Origin: Calamus simplicifolius
Lineage: Eukaryota; Streptophyta; Magnoliopsida; Arecales; Arecaceae
Length of the DNA: 64,000 nucleotides
Reading direction: 5' to 3'
NCBI GenBank assembly: GCA_900491605.1
Contig: UESW01001867.1
Span: 1 to 64,000 of the forward strand
Made by a program: the position numbers and the translations under genes. The notes beneath the pieces were generated by a model that was given only the letters and a program-made list of their open reading frames with translations, was not told where the DNA came from and searched no databases. Below, in pieces: positions 54,646 to 64,000 of the stretch. How positions within the stretch are numbered: position 1 is the first letter of the stretch; every line of letters begins with the position of its first letter.

Positions 54646-56153
54646 CCTGGTTCATCCATCCTCATTGATGGAACTCCCTTTTTGCCTGACGAATCCTTCC
54701 TTTCTTTCTTTCCTCAACGAGAAGGAGATTCCACCATGAGCGGGACAACGCTCACCATAAGAGCAGCCGCACGATCATTAAAAAATGATTCTCTCAACCT
54801 TTGCTCACTCTCAGAACCATTTCCTTTAGGGTAATGCACATCGGTGACCATAGGGTAAAAAAACTCTGTCACCTAAAAATCATCATCCATTGGTTCAAGC
54901 GGATGAACAAGTCCCAGCTCTTTCTAAGCCACCACCTCCTCAGCTCCATTCCTTGGCGCCTGCTCCCCAAATTCTAATTCTAGGATAGGGGCTAGGTTTG
55001 GCTCCTCCCCAACATCTTTTCTTGAAGGGCTCAAGGATCGGGACCTAATTAACTCCTATGAATGGCTTGGCAGAGCTAGCTAAAGCTTGGATGGGGATGA
55101 AGAAGATGGCTTCTGCTCAAGCATGATTCTCTTCCCTTTCGCAGGAATCAATGGAGTGGTACGGCGGTGCTTCGCACCCTTACCTTTGCTCGGACCACCA
55201 TAATCGGCCTCGAGCATTTCTCTCATCTGAGCCCTGAGCTTGGACCTGATTACTGTAGCACATGGAGCATTCGGTGATTGGTTGCGCCTGATAGGTGTAT
55301 GAAAATATAGGGAGAGTGATGCAGAATTTACCTCAAGGATTGATTCTACTTAGTCTAGCATTGTAGAGGACTTCTTCAGATATAAGAGTGTTGATTGGAA
55401 GTGCCTTACTACCATAAAGAATGTCAAAGTTTTCTCTCCTGCTTCAACAATGTTGGAGGCTTGTTTGGATTTACAGGGAAAGGCACACATTGACGGGGGA
55501 AATCATATGCGTCATCCCATTCAATGAGGAAAAATCAAAATTTCCATCCTTTGATGAAGGTCAAAACATTTGAAATCCTCTTGAAGTTCTTCCGTGGTCC
55601 GATGTAAGGCTAGGCTGAATCCTTAGAGGATGAGGCTGTAGCAGGCCTGGAACAGAGAAACTGACATCGTTGCCTCCACCAATGCGCACATGAAGATGAA
55701 CCCGATGATATAACACCAACTATTTGGTGTAACCATAGTAGGGCAAATGCCATAGTAATTCATTATACCTTTCACTCTGGGATGAAGAGAAAAATGAAGA
55801 CCTACTTTGAAGCTCTTCTCATAGAAAAATGTCCACGTTTTCAATTCGTCAAGTACCCTCTGCTCAGGACCAGGGAATCACAGTCGAATGTCACTTGTAA
55901 ACCAGTAATTCTGATGGATGCTCTCCAGGTCTACCGGAGTTATCATTGAGGCAACATCAGCTGGATGCTCCATATCCCTAGGATTAGTAGAAGAGGCACC
56001 GACCATATTGCTCTCTGGATGAAGGTGTTCGATCTCTAGAGAAGAAGATGAGAAGAAAGTGCAACCTAGAATAGCACCGCTCAATTTAAAGCGCAACCTA
56101 GAATAGCGCCGCTCAATTTCTTTTAAACCATATCGGTGAGGATCCCCATGCAT
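54646..56153 (-). pseudogene. Relic of plant 'putative gypsy-type transposon' gene, copy A
   Basis: Read leftward from 56153. The N-terminal text (EIEHLHPESNMVGASSTNPR, VDLESIHQNYWFTSDIRL) is followed by a second frame at 55844-55623 with FKVGLHFSLHPRVKGIMNYY, YGICPTMVTPNSW and IIGFIFMC. This is the domain of plant transposon-associated proteins often called 'putative gypsy type transposon'. Further on, KGWKF, a Ser/Pro/basic region and acidic segments can be read in broken frames to the outer copia insertion at 54645. Stops and frameshifts exclude an intact product. Confidence 0.6.
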
Positions 56154-57870
56154 TGCAGAACCTTGGCCTGATCATTATTAAACCCTAAGTTTGCCATAAG
56201 TCATTCCACCTTTGGCCAGCGATGGGGAATGAAGGGTCTCTCATCGTACGACTAAAAGAAATGATGAAACGATGGCTTGGTATTTATGAAGATAACGTGA
56301 TGCACCTCCACGAATTCAAATTCCCCAAATCGGATAAAGCCACCTGGAACTCTACTCCCCATGCCCGAACCTATGCTTTAAACTAAGGAGTGGAGGGCAT
56401 GTGATGCGGAGTAAAATTGTTATTAAATTAATATCCATACATAGGACAAAAAGGTTAGGATCATTTTTGATTTCTATCCGCCAGATATTGCATTCGAAAA
56501 AAGGCAAATTGCTACACCTTGGCATAACCGAGTCATTTTCATACCTTGACAAAACCGAGCCATTTTCATACCTTGGCAGGCTAAGGATAGTTAAGAGCTA
56601 AGAATGACCCTCTAACCACAATCAACATAAAATTAAAATCCCTAATTATATGGTAGGATTTCGATCACATCAGCTCGCAGCACCCCAAGAAGAAAATAAA
56701 GCAAAATATGGTGTGTTGCCTATAAATAACCAGATAATCAAATCTTAAAGCCCCAATCAACTTTCTCAGCCATGGATCCTCGTAGCAAACAAGATCCGAA
56801 TCTCATCAGCATCATAACTAACTTGATTCGAATCAGATTTGAATCATACTAATTTTTCACTTTCCAAGACATGTTCGAGAAGTTAGATGAATAACCCATC
56901 AATATTCAGATAGCCTATAAATACCTTATCCTAAAATCTCTTCAGGTATGCAGACTCTTGGATTAAAAACCCATTGGGGCTCAAGCAAAGTTTTTGGCTC
57001 TCGAAAGGCCATTCTTGAGGGACTATCCTACAAGAGCCTTCTTCTCATATCTGCTTGCTGTGAATCCTCACTAACTTGGTCATCGAAGGGTCTTTCGTAG
57101 GGACCACCCTCAACACTCCTTGCATGGAGATTGTCTTGCAGGTTCACTCGGATGGGTGGTCGCTGTCTAGATCCAAGAGTGAGCCATACCTGAGTTGGAG
57201 AACTAATTTCTATGGCAATAGCGGTGATATTTTTGGTGAAGAAAATGTTCTCTGGTGACCCTTGGGCATCACAGGCACTCGTTTTCATTCATGCATGAAT
57301 ATGTGAAGTAGGCGATGAACTTGGCAGACCAGCTATGAGATTCATGCTATTAAAGATAAATTTTTGTAAATTCAATTTTGAGCTCATTTTAAATTTGATC
57401 TGAGTGTTGTTTACATTGTTGGACTTCTAAAATCGAGCTCTTTATATTGATAGGACTTTTCCTAAAAATATTATCTAAAATAATTAAATATTAAATAATA
57501 AAGATAATTTAACCTATTAATTAATAGTTCTATGATGATTATTTATGTGTTTATCAGTATCATAGCCACCAGCATCCCTTCAACTCGTGGGGAGGAGAGG
57601 GAGAGAGAGAGGGCAGCACCACCATTGCCAAGCAACGAGGGCACAAGGGAGAGGGCCATCGGGTGACCCTCCTCTGTAGTATCACTACATGTAATAGCTT
57701 TAACGGAAGACGCATATATGTCCTCTATTATCAATTGATAACAAGTTGAATGAACCATTTAATTAGTTGTATAACTAAGATTCAATTTGGTATGCACACT
57801 ATAATAAATATACTTAATAAAATATATTAACATTGTTCTTAAAAAATGAAATAGAGTGTTGGATAATACT
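56154..57870. other. Mixed non-repetitive sequence, no recognised gene
   Basis: The minus-strand frame 57288-57028 (86 codons: ENIFFTKNITAIAIEISSPT, RPPIRVNLQDNLHARSVEGG) is protein-like but I do not recognise it. 56495-56580 has a short duplicated piece (CTTGGCATAACCGAGTCATTTT / CTTGACAAAACCGAGCCATTTT). Nothing else stands out. Confidence 0.4.
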
Positions 57871-57879
57871 GAAACAATA

Positions 57880-58275
57880 TATAAATAAATTAAGGGTAAC
57901 AAAATATGTATGTTATGATGGATATATAATAAAACTTTAAAAGATAGAATTAGAAATAAACATATAAGAGAAATGATAGGAGTAGCTCCAATTGAAGATA
58001 AAATGAGAAAAAATCGATTACGATGATTTGGACATATACAACAAAGACCTTTACATACTCAAGTTAGAAAGAGTAATCTTTTAATAATTCATGGTAAGGA
58101 TAGAGATAGAGAAAGACCTAAACTAACATGGATAAAAATAATTAAAAAATATATAACTATTTATAATTTAAACGTTAACTTAGTCCTGAATAGAGCAGAG
58201 TGGACGAAACAGATTCATGTAGCCGACCCCATGTAGTTGGAAAAAGGATTAGATGAGTTGAGTTGAGTTGAGTTG
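57880..58275 (+). mobile_element. 3' end of a LINE (RTE-like), truncated
   Basis: The plus strand reads, with frame breaks, as the C terminus of a plant LINE reverse-transcriptase protein: near 57960 NKHIREMIGVAPIEDKMRKN, then LR-stop-FGHIQQRPLHTQVRKS, then RPKLTWIKIIKK and NRAEWTKQIHVADPM. It ends in a (TTGAG)n tail at about 58255-58275. Heavy 5' truncation and a short tandem tail are usual for such insertions. Confidence 0.75.
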
Positions 58276-58347
58276 TCCTCAAAAAAAGAAAGAAAAAAAC
58301 CTTATCATGTACAATTAGCTTATCATTCAAATTCTACTAATCTATGT

Positions 58348-58348
58348 T

Positions 58349-58381
<33 letters not shown>

Positions 58382-58386
58382 TATAT
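58348..58386. repeat. (TACA)n/(TA)n microsatellite
   Basis: TACATACA repeats pass into TATATATA. Simple sequence, no further feature. Confidence 0.95.
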
Positions 58387-58439
58387 TATACACACATAAA
58401 ATAGAGGTTCAGCTTTTATATTATACTCCATTTATCATA

Positions 58440-59827
58440 TAAATACTAGTATTAATGTTTTTGACCATTATTAAAGTTAATTGTTTAACATGAAATAGAT
58501 ATTAATAATGTGTAGCATTCATAATTAAAGTTCATTACTTAATATGTAATATAAATTTAACTATTGAAGCCTTTTATTTATATAATATGTTAGTATATGC
58601 CAAGAATGATACAAAAAGGGAGAAAAATTTGCATCCTATGTGCATGACTGATATTAATGCAAAAATTTTGCTCGACCACTATTAAAATTCATTGCTTAAT
58701 ATGTAATAAAAATTTGGTTGTTGAACATTCTATTTATTATAATTTGTTATATTACCATATTATATTTTAAGTATAATTAGAAAAAAGAAAAAAATTTATA
58801 CACATACCCTACACAAATTATATATAAGCTCGATTTGTACTTAGTTTTCTATTCATCATATGGATATCAATTTTAATGTATTTAGTTATCATAAAAATTT
58901 ATTGTTTTATGTGCAACAAATACTAATGACACTAGGATTAATATGCTCAAATAGTATTAAAATTTATTATCTAATGTATATTTAAAATATGGCTATTAAA
59001 ACTATCTATCTATTATAATTTATTATATTATTTATTGCCTTTGAAGAATAATTAAAGAAAGAAGGGAAAGCTATGCATTGGATAGGGTTCATATTAATTA
59101 TAGGAGTTTTTGTAATGTAAACTTATACTGCATATAATTCTCTATTACTATTCGTTGGCTATTATTAAACTTGTCCTTAATATGAAAGAAAATTTTGATG
59201 ATTAAATAATTCATTTTATTATAATTTCTTATATTGCTATATTGAATTTCAAGAATAGTTAGAAAGAAATAAAAACATTATAATTTGCACATTGCATAAG
59301 TTATATGCTAGGAATAGCTTATGCAGAATTCTTTGTCATATGGATGTAATATTAATGTACTCGGCCATCATTAACATTATTTCTTAATATATAATCAACG
59401 ATGATATTATTAATGTATCTAGCAAGCATTAAAATTCATTGCTTAAAATGCAACAAAAACTTTGTTGTCAAGGTTTTTTATTTATTATAATCAATTATAT
59501 TACCGTATTAAATTTTAAGAATACCTATCCTACACATCTGTGTGAGGGTTATCTTAATCGTGCTTGTTTTTCTATGGAAACTCAACTTTTTAAGAATAAT
59601 TCATTGTTATCATTAAAGTGCTTGATTATTATTAAAATTTATTATTTAATGTGTAATAAAATTTGATTATTAAAGTATTGTATTTATTCTAATTTATTAC
59701 ATAATTATATTTCATTTCAAGAAGGTAGAAGAAAAATTATGAAAAAAAAGAGAAAAAAGAAATTTATGGACTAATTTACAACTTATGCAGAGCTCTTCAA
59801 TCACCATATGGATATTAACGATATAAA

Positions 59828-59917
<90 letters not shown>

Positions 59918-59990
59918 TTGATGTTCATCATTTAATATGCAACAAAAATTTGGTTATGAAAGCTTTTATTTATTATAATTTGTTAGATTC
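58440..59990. repeat. Diverged AT-rich tandem repeat with alternating unit length
   Basis: The landmark TTTATTATAATTTGTTAT (variants) recurs near 58731, 59007, 59211, 59478, 59671 and 59967, spaced about 276, 204, 267, 193 and 296. Each is preceded by CATTGCTTAATATG(T/C)AA and AAAATTTGGTTGTT-like text, and most are followed by AATTTCAAGAATA-like text. Pairs of units form a higher-order period of about 460-480 bp. No coding frame. Confidence 0.6.
59829..59914. repeat. (TA)n microsatellite
   Basis: More than 80 bp of nearly perfect TA repeat inside the AT-rich repeat block. Length is likely variable or uncertain in assembly. Confidence 0.97.
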
Positions 59991-62021
59991 CTTTCCTTCT
60001 CCTCTCCCTTCATCCTTTCTTTGGCCTCCCTCATTTTCTCCTCCGCCGTTCTTGCCTTTTCTTCGGCCTCACTCACCTGACTCTCGGCCGCTTGGATGGT
60101 TGCGACCAATTCGGAGATGTGCAGGTCCCTAGCTGCGACGGCATTCTTGGGCTCCATGAGCTGGTTGAGGGCCGCCCACAGGCGGTTGGACTCAATCTCT
60201 GCCCGGTTCTCGGCCGCTTTTATTTCATCAGCTCGGGTGGTCTTGGCTGATTCTAAGGCCTTCTCTGTCGTTTCTGCTCGAGCACGAGCATCCTCGGCCT
60301 CTTTTTGGGCCTCCCGCACAATGGTCTTTTCACCGTGAATAACTTCCCTGGTGATAGCCATGGAGTTGGCAACCTGCATGCAAGCCCCATGTCAAAATGA
60401 AAAGGAAGAGCAAAAAAAAATTTGAAAGCAGAGAGCGGATAGTCTAACTACCTTGACTAAGGCCGCGTAGGATTCACGGAAGAAGGTAGCCGCCTTCAAG
60501 TGGCTGAGCTCCTCCTGAACCTCTAATACGAGGATTGACAAGATGAGCCGCTCCACCCGGCACCCATTGTCTAGGACAGAGTCCCGAGACAGCCCCTGCC
60601 TAGCCCTACTCCCTCCGGCAGCTCCGACGGTCTCAGATTCGGTGCATGGAGAGCTGCTCACTGGCGTCCTCTCCGGGGGTGGGCCTACTGTCTGCTATGG
60701 TCCCTTGCCCCAGTCCCTTGCAGCTTCGGTGGGGGCTGGTTCGCAGGGGGCAGGGGACCCCCCACTGTCGTTGGCTCCTCTGCAGCCGGCTCTTCCATGG
60801 CCGGTTCCGCCTCCATGGCCAACTCCCCCGTGATCGCCGGCTCCCCGTGGCTGGCGTCTCTGTGGCCACTCCACCACTCGCAATCTTTTCAGGTGGGGTG
60901 TCGGCCGTCAAGTCTATCTCCGGGGCAACCGGAGGCTCCTGCGGTGCGGATGGCTCGAGTGCCCGCACTGTCAGGCATTTTGAATATGGTGCTCGCCGCC
61001 CCTCGCTCGGTTCCTCTCGGGCCTTCCTTTTGGCGGCGGCCTTCATGAGTCGGCGTGCTGGGATTTTCATAGCTGCGCAGTATCGACCGGGGTCAGCAAA
61101 AAAAAAATGATGAGCAAGAGCAAGGGCAAGACTTTGGTTAAGTACAGGGAGACTTACCAAACTAGAAGATAAGACCTGCCGACTGAAGGTTTTCCTCTGT
61201 CAGGAGCAGGCCGTACCGAGAAATTTCGGTGGACAACAGCTGCCCTAGCGCATCTCTATCTCCAGGGTGAACAGTGGAATTTGCATACCTCGAGGGTTAG
61301 GGTCTCCCCACCGGGACTTTACTTGGCCAATATTGGCGAAGAAAAATCGGGATTTCCAGCCTTTAACGAAAGAAGGGAGAAGGAGTTTAAGGACGCGGTG
61401 GGGCCTGGGATAGAATAGCCACCAACCTTTCTGAGATCGGAGGATAAAAAGGAACGGAAGAGAGACTCGTGGGGCGATGTTGAGGTGATGGCAAAGGATA
61501 ACGAAGGCACAAATGACACGTAAGGAATTTGGGACCAACTGGGAAGGAGTTAAGGAATAATAGTCAAGGAGAATAATGAAGAAAGGATGAAAGGGTAAGC
61601 AGAGGCACACCCTCAGGGAAATCTCGTAGATGGCCACCCGGTCCGGTCGGGATGAAATCACCCTGTCGTCAGGGGTCGGGAGATAAAGCTCAATATCCCG
61701 AGGAATTTGGTAACGGGCCCAGATGTTTGCCAAATCATTGCTCGTTACCGTGGAGGCGGGCTCGTCCGAGAATTCCGCCCCTACACTCGAGGAGGTGCCG
61801 GTCCTAGCCTGGCGACCTCTCGGCAGATTCTGGCCAGCCGCCTCTGGGCGCCTCCCTACGGGAGCCTCCCCGGCGACCCGCCGCTGGGCTAGAGGGACGC
61901 GATCCTCCGGTTCGGAGGACCACTCAAGGGGAGAAGAAGGAGGAGAGGGAGAAGATTGAGGCCTCTCGGGCGAGGAATGATTCTCCGAATCGTCCTCCGC
62001 AGACCAAGACTGGGAACTCAT
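59966..62021 (-). pseudogene. Plant 'putative gypsy-type transposon' gene, copy B, with introns
   Basis: Exon 1 (62021 to 61158): acidic/Ser-Pro N terminus, then EIELYLPTPDDRV-like text, LLDYYSLTPSQLVPNSLRVI and SFVKGWKSRFFF, the domain also seen at 55623-55844. Intron 61073-61157: GTAAGT donor, T-run, GCGCAG acceptor on the minus strand. Exon 2 (61072 to 60452): KIPARRLMKAAAKRKAREE and a Pro-rich stretch. Intron 60374-60451: GTAGTTAG donor, TTGCATGCAG acceptor. It joins in phase to exon 3 (60373 to 59966), an Ala/Glu-rich coiled coil (EAQKEAEDARARAETTEKAL). Lesions: a frameshift near 61250, a TAG at 61162-61164, and a frame change within exon 2. The 3' end is lost at the AT-rich repeat. Confidence 0.65.
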
Positions 62022-62640
62022 TGCAAGACGAAAGATTGAAGAAGCCTAGGAGAAACAAAGAGCTAACCTGAGAAGGAATGTGACGAATGCGAGCTCTCAA
62101 GTTGCAGAGGGAACTAGGAAGCGGAAAATCAGAAAGCAGGGGAAGAAGACGACGATACCAGGAATAGAATGACCGCTTTCGACCCTCTACTCAGGTTTTA
62201 TTCAGTTTCAAATTGTCCCGCCGCGCCTCGACTGCCACGCGGGCTCCCACAGCAAGCTGGATTGCCTAGGTAATCGCTGAGCGCGGGATACGATTCACTT
62301 CCGGCCAATGGTAGGACACCGATGACGTCGCCATTATGATGGATAATGATGGCACAACTTTCCTCATGGACTTCGATGGACAAACCTTGCATCGAGGACG
62401 ATCGCCGCAAATCGGGTGGATAGTATTGGCCGCCCTATCACATCCCTGTACTGCCCGCATAAAATCGTTGCAGCGCCTATAGACATGTGTCTGGCGGCGG
62501 TTCGCAAAGGATGGGGATCAGCCATTTGGGAGGTGACACCCCTTTCACTTTACTGGGGCGGGCTCACTCCGTCTCAGGGGTGAGAGGGCATCTGATATGG
62601 CTGATCCTGCACTGTTAGGATGAACAGCAAAGATAGCGGC
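62022..62640. other. Upstream region of copy B, no gene seen
   Basis: Moderate GC, non-repetitive. It may hold the promoter of the gypsy-type gene. Short frames only, and no TATA box that I would defend. Confidence 0.4.
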
Positions 62641-62659
62641 AGCTGACGGAAGCTACATC

Positions 62660-63855
62660 AACCCTCGAGACCTCCCTCTCAGTCTCGGGGCACATGAACA
62701 GTATATCAACCCCCGAGACCTCCCTGTCGGTCTCAGGACGCATGAACAGTATATCAACCTCCGGGACCTCCCTGTCGGTCTCGGGGTGCATGAACAGTAT
62801 ATCAACCCCCGGGACCTCCCTTTTGGTCTCGGGGCACATGAACAATATATCAACCCCCGGGACCTCCCTCTCGGTCTCGGGGCGCATGAACAGTATCAAT
62901 CCCCGGGACCTCCCTCTCGGTCTCGGGGCGCATGAACAGTATATCAACCCCCGAGACCTCCCTCTCAGTCTCAGGGCGCATGAACAGTATATCAACCCCC
63001 GGGACATCCCTCTTGGTCTCGGGGCTCATGAACAGTATATCAACCCCCGGGACCTCTCTCTCGGTATCGGGGCCCATGAACAGTATATCAACCCCTAAGA
63101 CCTCCCTCTCGGTCTTGGGGCGCAAGAATAGTATATCAACCCCCGAGACCTCCCTCTCGGTCTCGGGGCGCATGAACAGTATATCAACCCCCGAGACCTC
63201 CCTCTCAGTCTCGGGGTGCATGAACAGTATATCAACCCCCGGGACCTCACTCTCGGTCTCTGGGCGCATGAACAATATATCAACCCTCGGGACCTCCCTC
63301 GGTGTTGGGGCGCATGAACAGTATATCAACCTCCGGGACCTTCCTCTCGGTCTCGGGACGCATGAACAGTATATCAACCCCCGGGACCTTCCTCTCGGTC
63401 TCGGGGCACATGGACAGTATATCAACCCCCAAGACCTCCCTCTCGGTCTCGGGGCACATGGATAGTATATCAACCCCCAAGACCTTTCTCTCGGTCTCGG
63501 GGCACATGACCAGTAGTATATCACCCCCGAGACCTCCCTCTCTGTCTTGGGGTGCATGAACAGTATATCAACCCCGAGACCTCCATCTCGGTCTCGGGGC
63601 GTATATCAACCCCCGAGACCTCCCTCTCGGTCTCGGGGCACATGGACAGTATATCAACCCCCGGGACCTTCCTTCCGGTCTCGGGGCACATGGACAATAT
63701 ATCAACCCCCGAGACCTCCATCTCGGTCTCGGGGCGTATATCAACCCCCGAGACCTCCCTCTCGGTCTCGGGGCACATGGACAGTATATCAACCCCCGGG
63801 ACCTTCCTTCCGGTCTCGGGGCACATGGACAATATATCAACCTCCGGGACCTCCC
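62660..63855. repeat. 48-bp minisatellite, about 25 units
   Basis: The unit is CATGAACAGTATATCAACCC then CCGAGACCTCCCTCTCGGTC then TCGGGGCG. Variants include GGACAGT for GAACAGT and GGGACCTTCC for GAGACCTCC. A 39-bp form lacks CATGAACAG (about 63600 and 63735). Near the right end, a three-unit block (39+48+48 = 135 bp) is repeated (about 63577 and 63712). Each unit contains the inverted words CCGAGACC...GGTCTCGG, which can form a hairpin. Because 48 and 39 are multiples of 3, long frames are open on both strands. Confidence 0.95.
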
Positions 63856-64000
63856 AACACATATGGGACATTCCTAAAATAACCCAAGTTGATGATGAAG
63901 TGATTGAGGAAGAGGTGTTGTAGGAGAAACATGTGTCCAATATACCCCTTATGGTTGAGGATAACAAAAACAGTAGTCATGAATTGATTCGAAATGACCT
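63856..64000. other. Unique sequence after the minisatellite
   Basis: The plus-strand frame leaving the minisatellite continues WDIPKITQVDDEVIEEEVL to a stop at 63921-63923. After it, the same frame would read EKHVSNIPLMVEDNK. This looks protein-like and could be part of a coding region that enters from the right, but it is too short to name. Confidence 0.3.

Noticed and set aside
62660..63855. CRISPR-like regular array
   Set aside because: The 48-bp units are contiguous with no unique spacers, and this is plant nuclear DNA. It is a minisatellite.
1..64000. tRNA or 5S rRNA genes
   Set aside because: I looked for box A/B and 5S-like sequence. The only tRNA-related matches are 12-13 base retrotransposon primer sites.

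Overview
The window is nuclear plant DNA. I place it no more precisely than flowering plant, perhaps a monocot. It contains no intact ordinary host gene. It has three parts: the edge of a ribosomal DNA array, a nested block of LTR retrotransposons and DNA transposons, and a right-hand part made of transposon-carried gene relics and satellites.

Positions 1-13806 are rDNA read on the minus strand. They hold the 5' end of the 18S gene (1-359), its 5' external transcribed spacer, and an intergenic spacer (IGS) of GC-rich subrepeats. The IGS has four copies of CTCCCC(C)TAC (minus strand GTAG(G)GGGAG), which resembles the plant RNA polymerase I start motif. A Ty3-type chromodomain retrotransposon (4115-11818, plus strand) sits inside one copy, with CTAC as its target duplication. 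A second member of the same family, in the opposite orientation, abuts another copy at exactly the same base (13806/13807), and the rDNA ends there. This repeated use of one nucleotide at a Pol I start motif is the main discovery candidate: it suggests a plant element that targets the rDNA promoter, much as yeast Ty3 targets Pol III start sites. The complete element keeps Gag, protease and a long open frame, but has lost the reverse transcriptase and integrase catalytic cores, so it would need help in trans.

Positions 14486-22844 are a large LTR element on the minus strand with 3.1 kb LTRs and no coding capacity. A CACTA-like fragment follows, then a Mutator-like element with long inverted repeats and a decayed FAR1/MULE-transposase/OTU gene (23886-27765), a Tourist-like composite MITE (28281-28972) and a diverged solo LTR (29991 to about 31475).

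Positions 34662-54645 are a Ty1/copia element on the minus strand with a perfect CCTGG duplication. A SIRE-like Ty1/copia element with gag, pol and an env-like region (41028-51635, plus strand, ATTAC duplication) is inserted in it. Both are broken by frameshifts and stops. The outer element itself sits in older transposon-type sequence that resumes at 54646.

Positions 54646-64000 hold two relics of the plant 'putative gypsy-type transposon' gene family (one with recognisable small introns), a LINE 3' end with a TTGAG tail, AT-rich diverged repeats, a TA microsatellite, and a 48-bp minisatellite of about 25 units.

All calls rest on reading the sequence by eye. Family names come from recognised motifs, not from database searches.
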